DNA of 64,000 bases from Progne subis subis (lineage: Eukaryota > Chordata > Aves > Passeriformes > Hirundinidae). A program made the translations under genes and the position numbers. The stretch is from NCBI GenBank assembly GCA_022316685.1, contig JAKJHU010000766.1, positions 1-64,000 on the forward strand, written 5' to 3'. How positions within the stretch are numbered: position 1 is the stretch's first letter; each line of letters opens with the position of its first letter. The notes under the pieces were generated by a model. The model saw only the letters and a program-made list of their open reading frames with translations. It searched no databases and was not told the DNA's origin. Of this stretch, positions 57,161 to 64,000 are shown piece after piece.

Positions 57161-58085
57161 CCATTACCCCTCCCAAACTCACTGCCACTCCACCTCAGCC
57201 TGCTACGCAATTGCTACAAGCACCAGCACCTACCCAAAACTGTCTCTTGCTTGCTTGCCCTCTACACCAACAGCCCAAAACACCCCATATATCCCCCATT
57301 TATATTGCTACCCCTCCACACCTTCACAAAACCCCTCACACTGCAATCCCTACATTACACTGCTCCATGCCATGCCATGCCAGGCCATAGTATGCTATGT
57401 CTTCTGGCCACCAAGTCCCCTCCAAACAGCCCTTGCACACTTCCAGCCATTCCAGGGCAGCCGCAGCTTTTCTGCCCACTTTGTGCCAAGGCCCCATTAC
57501 CCTCCCAGGGAACAAGTCCATCCCTACATCCCATCTCACTTTGCCTCCAAGCAGCGTCCAGCCATGGCCTGTGTCCTGGCACTGCAGGCCCCTTGGCAAG
57601 AGTCTCTCCCAGCCAGCAATTCCTGCTCTTCCCTGCTCTGGGGCAGCAGCTGCAAGTTTATTTCCTCCCTGGGCCACTGCTCCAGCCCCAAGCCAGGGCC
57701 GGGACCTTCCCCAGAGCTCTGTGGCCACTGCAATGCTCACAGCTGCGAGGCTGCTGCAGCTCCAGGAGCCTTTGGACATCCTTCCAAGGGGATGCCCAGT
57801 CTGCCACTCTTGTGCTGTCTGTGCAGGGCAGGGGCCTGCACTCCATGATCCTGCTGCCTCCTGCCCAATTCGGCCCTTGGTGTTTCCTCCAGGCGCAACC
57901 AGAGCTCTTGGGGCCAGGCCAGGAATAGCACAGCCCCAACGTTCCCCTCTCTGGGACATCACCGTGCTGGCAGCTCCAACATTCCCCTCTCTGTGACACC
58001 ATGGCTGGGGGCAGTTCCAACGTTCCATGCCTTGGAGATGCTCCAAGGGAAGCATCCAGAGCCACACACACTCATCAAACTGACT
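57161..58085 (-). repeat. Repeat U, copy U2 (inverted)
   Basis: Reverse complement of U3/U4: cagtgtaatg-type end near 57,355, acaagtccatccctacatcc, caagtttatttcctccctgg, ctgtgcagggcaggggcctg, and the upstream piece with gtgacaccatgg and ggagatgctccaagggaagc near 58,030. The minus-strand frame of 358 codons at 57,336-58,412 crosses two unrelated repeats and is not believed. Confidence 0.8.
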
Positions 58086-58109
58086 GGCCATTGAGCACCC
58101 TGGACTTGG

Positions 58110-58985
58110 TGTAAGAGTCGGTCTGAAGTTCCCCTCATTTGCCTCATGATCATCATAAGGACCCCAAGGACCCCACTGCAATTCTGGCCTGCTCGAGGTG
58201 GATGCTTGCCAATCGTCTGCAGGTGCATTTTCCTGTGTCACCACGCCACGGTACACTGGCTTTGAGCAGTGTAATGGCAGTTCTGTACCTGAAGATTGCA
58301 CCTGCTGCATGGTCCCTGTTTCATGAAAATAGCCTATGAACTTCCCCACCTCTTGGCCAAGTGGACTTTCTGGGGTAACTTTGGTAGTCCCCCACATCTG
58401 CTTCAGAGCCACCGTGACAGATGGAGATCAAAGCCCCCTCCCAAGGACTGAGACTGAGACCTCTGTACAAAGCCCCTCTCCAGGACTGAGACATGAGACC
58501 CCTACAACCCGAATACAGGGGGCTGGGGCTGACTTAACCAAAGCAAGATGTTTGCCTGCACGCGTGGTCATTGGACCAAGAGGATAATGGCTCTCGCTTG
58601 CTGCTGAGAACATGGACTAACTGTTGTCCCTCGGTGGCTTCAATATACTTATTTGTATTACTTGTTCCCCCACAATGGAGGACTATAATAAAAACCCCTG
58701 AGTTAACCAGAGATTTTGAGAGAGACTCTCCCCAACGTGAAAGGCACACCCATAAACAGGAACACCAGGATTTCATCTCCACGTTTGGTAGCTATATCCC
58801 CTTTTTCCTCTCTCTCTTTCTCTATCTCTTCCTCTCACTCCTAATCCCTCTATCACATTTGCTATGGGCAATCAATAAAAAGTGCATTAGTTCTGATTCA
58901 TACTGAAATCCCCTCTGTGCTGTGTTTTGCACTCTGAGATCAGTAAACAAACCATTACGACCGCCGCTTGTATGAGCAGATTCAT
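58110..58985 (+). mobile_element. LTR-like repeat, copy 2 (~0.9 kb)
   Basis: Collinear with 52,188-53,085 from TGTAAGAGTCGG to aataagacggcag. Sits at the centre of the U2/U3 inverted repeat. AATAAA lies near 58,875. Confidence 0.7.
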
Positions 58986-59689
58986 AATAAGACGGCAGCA
59001 GGATCAGGGGGTGCAGGCCCCTGCCCTGCACAGACAGCACAACAGTGGCAGCCTGGGCATCCCGGGAGCGGTGTCCAAAGGCTTCTGGAGCTGCAGCAGC
59101 CTCAGGAGCTGTGAGCATTGCAGTGGCCGCAGAGCTCTGGGGAAAGGTCCCGGCCCTGGCTTGGGGCTGGGCTGATGGTCCAGGGAGCAAATCAACTTGT
59201 GGCTTGTGGCCCAGAGCATGGAAGAGCAGGGGCAGTGGTGGCTGGGAGAGCCTGTTGGCAAGGGCCTGCAGGAACAGGACACAGGCAATGTCTTGATGCT
59301 GCTTGGAGGCAAAGTGAGCTGGGATGTGGGGATGGACTTGTTCCCTGGGAGGGTGGTGGGGCCCTGGGCCAGAGTGGGCAGAAAAGCTGCGTCTGGCCTG
59401 GAATGGCTGGAAATGTTCAAGGGCTGGTTGGAGGGGACTTGGTGGTCTGAAGACATGACATGGTATGGCCTGGTATGGCATGGCATGGAGCAGTGTAATG
59501 TGGGGATTGCAGTGTGAGAGATTTTGTGAAAGTTGGGAGGGTAGGGATAGAAAGTGGGGATGGGGTGTTTTGGGCTGTTGGAGCAGAGGGCAGCAAGCAA
59601 GAGGCAGTTTGTGTGCAGGTGCTGGTGCCTGTAGCAATTGTGTAGCAGGGCTGAGGTTGGAGTGGCAGTGAGTTGGAGGTAATGCAGCT
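58986..59689 (+). repeat. Repeat U, copy U3
   Basis: Same order as U1 and longer on the right: the region to ggagcagtgtaatgtgggga (near 59,490) and ttggagtggcagtgagttgg, then directly into GAAA repeats. Mirror of U2. Confidence 0.85.
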
Positions 59690-59762
59690 GGAAAGAAAGA
59701 AAGAAAGAAAGAAAGGAAAGAAGAAGAAAGAAGAAAGAAGAGAAAGAGAAAGAGAAAGAGAA

Positions 59763-59793
<31 letters not shown>

Positions 59794-59980
59794 AAAGAGA
59801 AGAGAAAGAGAAAGAGAAAGAGAAAGAGAAAGAGAAGAAAGAAAGAGAAAGAGAAAGAGAAAGAAGGAAAGAAAGAAAGAGGAGAAAGAAAGAAGAAGAA
59901 AGAGAAGAAAAGAAATAAGAAAGAAGAAAGAGAAAGAAGAAAGAAAGAAAGAAAGAAAGAAGAGAAAGAAAGAAGAGAAA

Positions 59981-60021
<41 letters not shown>

Positions 60022-60038
60022 AGAAGAAAGAAGAAGAA

Positions 60039-60082
<44 letters not shown>

Positions 60083-60417
60083 AGAGAAAGAAAGAAAGAA
60101 GAAAGAAAGAAAGAAAGAAAGAAAAGAAAGAAAGAAAGAAGGAAAGAAAGGAAAGAAAGAAAGAAAGAAAAGGAAAGAAGAGAAAGAAAGAAGAAAGAAA
60201 GAAGAAAGAAAGAAAGAAAGAAAGGAAAGAAAGAAAGAAAGAAAGAAAGGAAAGAAAGAAAGAAGGAAAGAAAGAAAGAAAGAAAGAAAAGAAAGAAAGA
60301 AGAAAAGAAAGAAGAAGAGAAAGGAAAGAAAGAAGAAAGAAGAAAGAAAGAAAGAAGAGAGAAAGAAAGAAGAGAAAGAAGAAAGAAAGAAAGAAAAGAA
60401 AGAAGAAAGAAAGAAAA

Positions 60418-60469
<52 letters not shown>

Positions 60470-60510
60470 AGAAAGAAAGAAAGAAAAGAAAGAAGAAAGA
60501 AAGAAAGAAA
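59690..60510. repeat. (GAAA)n microsatellite, ~820 bp
   Basis: Uninterrupted purine strand of GAAA with occasional GA, GAA and GGAAA variants. All-purine/all-pyrimidine DNA of this length can form triplex structures and is prone to length error in assembly. The 500-codon Phe/Leu/Ser minus-strand frames here are artefacts. Confidence 0.95.
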
Positions 60511-61489
60511 TCCAATTTTTACAGCATCTGGAGCCTAAAATCTGGTGTTTCCTGGCAAAGCCGGAGCCCAGATCCAGAAATGCCCCGGTGCTGGCACAGC
60601 CCAAGTCCAGCAATTTGCTGGCACAAAAAGCCAAATTGTGGAAATTACCACGTGCCGGCTTTGCACTGGCACTTCCCAGATCTGGTCCATTGCTGGTGCC
60701 AGGACTCCAGATGCAGCCGTTTGCCATCAGCCGGATCTGACAATTTCCTGCTGCTGGGGCACACGAGGGGTCTGGCTGAGCAGGAAAGCTGAGCCTGAGC
60801 CAGGAGCTTTCCTTGGCTGCAGCAAAGGCTGGGTGTGCAAAGGCCTTCCCAGAGCTGTGCCCATGGCCAGGAGGGATTGTGCCACAGGAGCTGAGCCTAA
60901 ATTCCTTCTCACAGGCAGCTTTAGGGCACAGAACATGGAGAAGGCAGAGCTGACTCTCAGCTTTCCGCAGTCCTCCAGAGGAATGCTGTGTGGAAAGCAG
61001 CCTGGGAGCAGGCTTGATGTGCCAGGGGCGGGCAATTGACATCCCTTTTCTCCCCTGTGGCCTGAGACTCTGGACCTTGCCATTTGCAAAGGCCCTAGAG
61101 CTGCCTGCCAAGGGGCCTTTTTCACTGGCATGAGAGGAGTCCTGCTACAGGGCTGTCCTCAAGCTGCTTGTGCAGCAGATGTGACTGAGGCATGGTCATT
61201 GCTTGCAGTCTCAGTGCTGTGTGTGAGTGCAGCTGAAAGCACTGAAGGAGGGAGCAGCTCTGCTGGGGGCAGAGTTATCTTTTCCTTGGTGGGGGTTTCG
61301 TTTGGTATTTTTTGGTTTGGTTTGTCTTGTCATTGTTAATGTTTTAACTTTCCCTGTCAGCCCTGGGCAGAGCTCTGTACCTCTATGTGCCACTTGCCTG
61401 TGGCACTGTGGAGGTGGCCAGGGGGACCTTCCCCGAGCTGTGTGCACAGCAATGCACATCAGCCCAGGCCGGGGGTGCTCAGTGCCCGC
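60511..61489. other. Segment with degenerate ~40-bp repeats, no gene
   Basis: 60,540-60,770 has loose repeats around tttgctggca/ccagatctgg-like words. The rest is mixed sequence with no recognised gene or transposon. Confidence 0.35.
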
Positions 61490-62640
61490 TCAGTTTTGCT
61501 GTCTGGCTGTGGCTCTGGACGCTTCCCTTGGAGCGTCTCCAGGCAGGGAACGTTGGAGCTGTCCCCACCGTGGTGTCACAGAGAGGGGAACGCTGGGGCT
61601 GTCCCGCTCCTGCCCCGGCCCCAAGAGCTCTGCCAGCGCCTGGAGGAGACACCAAGGCTGAGCCCAAGGGTGAGAACTGCAGAAGGGGCTGAGCTGGGAG
61701 GGAGGCAGCGGGATCATGGAGTCCAGGCCCTGGCCCTGGCCCGAAGCGAGCCAAGAGTGGCAGCCTGGGCATTCCCGGGAGCGGTGTCCAAAGGCTCCTG
61801 GAGCTGTGGCAGCCTCGCAGCTGTGACCATTCCCTGGGGAGCCTGGTGAGTGGTCAAGGCCCCTGCAGGGGAAGAAGCTTTTGCTGGTCTCCAGCCCGCA
61901 GCTGGCCTGGCCCAGCCCCAGCCGTTCCCTGGGGTGCATTCCCTGCTGGCCCCGGGGCAGAAGTCTCAGCTGCCCCTGCTGCTGTCCCTGGGCAGGAGGC
62001 GCAGCCCCCGGGGAGCTCTGAGCTCCGTCTGCTGCTGGGCTGCGGCCGAAGCGAGCCAGTGCCGGCAGAGCTCTGGGGAAAGGTCCCGGCCCTGGCTTGG
62101 GGCTGGGCCAGAGCCCAGGGAGCAAATCAACTTGCAGCTGCTGCCCCAGAGCAGGGAAGAGCAGGAATTGCTGGCTGGGAGAGACTCTTGCCAAGGGCCT
62201 GCAGCACCAGGACACAGGCCATGGCTGGACACTGCTTGGGGCCAGGGTGAGCTGGGATGTGGGGATGGACTTGTTCCCTGGGAGGGCGGTGGGGCCCTGG
62301 CACAGAGTGGGAGGAAAAGCTGCGACTGCCCTGGAATGGCTGGAAGTGTCCAAGGGCTGGTTGGGGGGGACTTCCTGCCCAGAAGGGATGGGATGGGATG
62401 GGATGGGATGGGATGGGATGGGATGGGATGGGATGGGATGGGATGGGATGGGATGGGATGGGATGGGATGGGATGGGATGGGATGGGATGGGATGGGATC
62501 AGTGTAATGTGGGGATTGCACGGTGGGGGTGGTAGGAAAGTTTGGAGAGGTAGGGTTGCAATGCAGGGAGAGGGTGGTTTGGGCTCTTGGAGTAGGGGAG
62601 TAGAGGGAAAGAAAGCAAGAAGCAGTTTCTAAAGGCTGCT
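61490..62640 (+). repeat. Repeat U, copy U4 (fullest)
   Basis: Begins with ggctctggacgcttcccttg and the gtgtcacagagaggggaacg words (also in U2), runs through ggagcaaatcaacttgcagc, agggatggga microsatellite and cagtgtaatgtggggattgc, and ends in gaaagaaagcaag. An extra insert relative to U1-U3 lies at about 61,840-62,060. Confidence 0.85.
62385..62499. repeat. (GGGAT)n microsatellite, about 23 units
   Basis: Near-perfect GGGAT pentamers inside U4. In U3 the same place has only a few tatgg/catgg units, so the array expanded within this copy. Confidence 0.95.
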
Positions 62641-62884
62641 TGTGCTTTTAGGAATTTTGGAGCCTGGAAGTGTCTTGTGGGCATTGCCGTGATATTGGGA
62701 AGGCTGAGTTTAAGGGGCTGTGCTGTGCAGGGCTGAGGTGGAGGGGCAGTGATTTTGGGAGAGTAAGGGTACCTGCTCCCAAGAAAGAAAGAAAGAAAGA
62801 AATGAGAGAGAAAGAAGGAAAGGAGGAAGGAAAAAGGAGGGAAGGAAGGAAGGATTTTAAATTAAGCTCTATATGTCTAATTTA
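62641..62884. other. Spacer with short GAAA/GGAA run
   Basis: Mixed sequence with a short GAAA then GGAA run at 62,782-62,850. No gene. Confidence 0.4.
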
Positions 62885-63703
62885 ATAAGCAACAATGTTG
62901 AATTTAACAGCAATGCAATTTCACTTAAGTAGGATTTTATAATCAAGCATATACAAAAATTCAGCAGTGATTAATTAAAGATAAGTAATGTTTGGATAAA
63001 GCATAAGCAAAACTGACCGGGGTACCGAGGGAGGCGTTTCTCACCCTACCTCATGTACAAAACAAAGCAGTCTAAATAAACTTACATAATTTATGCTAAT
63101 ACATATTCATTACTATTTCCTGTGAATCTCCTCCTATTTCTAATTCTTAAAAATCTACATCACTATACTACATAGCTCATGCTCCACTTGTTGTTAGGGG
63201 GTCTTCTTGGCTTTTTGGTGGTCTTCTTCAGATGAAGGCTCAGCATCTTCCTCTCGTCCTATGAAAAGCCTTAATGGTTGCGTGTATGCTCTAAGTTTTG
63301 TGTTATACATAACTAAGCATTATGTTCCAAAAAGTAATTATTTCATGGATCAAACCACCACCCAAACTCCCTACCTTGGAATAGTCCCAGCTTTGTCCAT
63401 CTCAAGGCCAGTTCTATCTTAAGACATCCTGTCTCCCTTAACATCTGCAAAGGGCCCATCTCCCTACCTTGGAGTAGTCCCAGCTTTGGCCAATCCAGCT
63501 TTGAAACTCTTGCTTATCTCAAACTGCATTCTGTATCTTATTTTTCTCATGTAGCATCTGCCAAGGGGCCCACCTGCTCTGTAACACTACTCACATCTAC
63601 TTTTTCCTTTACTACTTTATAAAAACAATTTTCAAAAATATATATTATTAAAATATTGATACAATTACAATTAGCATGAATCATTTTCATTTATTACAAT
63701 TTC
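62885..63703 (-). mobile_element. Probable 3' LTR of an ERV entering from the right edge
   Basis: On the minus strand a purine tract (agaaatgggggaaat, about 63,717-63,703) precedes TGTAATAAATG, as a polypurine tract precedes a 3' LTR. The LTR body holds two copies of a ccctaccttggaatagtccc-like word. The left end is not fixed and the other LTR is outside the window. Confidence 0.5.
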
Positions 63704-63757
63704 CCCCATTTCTCTTTTTAATCATATTGATTCATGCTTTTTAATTAAAACTGAATC

Positions 63758-64000
63758 TCAATTTCTTCTATATTCCCAATAATCCAGGTTTTCACACTCT
63801 CTCATTTCAGCCTCTAATTTTTCTAACATCTCCCGTGCTGCATCAAGCTTTTCACATTCCTTCTCAAATTTGGTTAGCATCTCTTGTGCTACAGTCGTCT
63901 CTTTATGTTCAGTCAACATCTCCTCGGGTGCTTTCTTTTGAGTGCAAGTATGTCTAGCTTTTACTACCATCAAAGGCTTTGGTTTCCCTTTTACTGCCAA
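63758..64000 (-). CDS. Coiled-coil frame at the window edge, probably ERV-encoded
   Basis: Open for 80 codons on the minus strand and running off the right edge, ending at 63,758, about 40 bases before the polypurine tract. Residues 25-75 are a Glu/Lys-rich heptad pattern with two related blocks (EEMLTEHKE and QEMLTKFEKE, then REMLEKLEAE). I do not recognise a family. Its place just before a 3' LTR suggests an ERV 3' gene or the tail of env. The true start is unknown. Confidence 0.4.
   Translation of the reverse strand: MAVKGKPKPLMVVKARHTCTQKKAPEEMLTEHKETTVAQEMLTKFEKECEKLDAAREMLEKLEAEMRECENLDYWEYRRN

Noticed and set aside
56798..57848. 346-codon plus-strand frame and Lys/Glu/Arg-rich minus-strand frames
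   Set aside because: Read through the (TTTC)n tract into repeat U2; not conserved in other U copies.
57336..58412. 358-codon minus-strand frame
   Set aside because: Crosses from the LTR-like repeat into U2; not preserved in U1, U3 or U4.
59004..61111. 500-560 codon minus-strand frames rich in Phe, Leu and Ser
   Set aside because: They are the translation of the (GAAA)n tract and its flanks; no composition or motif of a real protein.

Overview
The window looks like a songbird (passerine) nuclear genome segment. The evidence is short CR1 LINE 3' ends on both strands, GC-rich noncoding DNA, a gamma-c/OR14-type olfactory receptor, a bird-type C2H2 zinc-finger gene, a PIM1-like kinase of the kind that is multicopy in songbirds, and very dense LTR retroelements. 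Repeat load, inverted duplications and satellites suggest a repeat-rich compartment (W chromosome, dot microchromosome or subtelomere); the sequence alone does not say which.

Layout. 0-5.6 kb: a vestigial zinc-finger tail in a 150-bp tandem duplication, GC-rich noncoding DNA, a minisatellite split by an LTR-like element, and a five-copy ~185-bp satellite. 5.6-8.8 kb: an olfactory receptor gene with one frameshift. 9-13.5 kb: CR1 fragments, the first minisatellite inverted, and GC-rich DNA. 13.55-28.74 kb: a large imperfect palindrome (inverted segmental duplication). Its right arm holds a zinc-finger (pseudo)gene, an RFX X-box-like minisatellite and a solo LTR whose empty site survives in the left arm. 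28.7-38.9 kb: a ~1.1-kb direct duplication; one copy is split by a very young 3.2-kb provirus (29,780-33,007, minus strand). Between the copies are an intact-looking PIM-like kinase and a TATA/CRE-headed orphan reading frame.

38.9-53 kb: a stack of broken endogenous retroviruses. The most notable is an LTR-bounded element (43,162-48,556) in which gag sequence runs directly into an intronless, near full-length copy of the host gene CEPT1, followed by an env remnant: a candidate fossil of host-gene capture by an avian retrovirus. 53-64 kb: a nine-unit satellite with alternating long and short units, a ~1-kb repeat (called U here) in direct and inverted copies, long TTTC/GAAA and GGGAT microsatellites, and a minus-strand ERV end at the window edge.

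Only the kinase has splice sites and phases that are intact across the exons visible. The receptor, zinc-finger gene and young provirus are each broken by single-base changes, many next to homopolymer runs, so assembly error is a live alternative to genuine decay.
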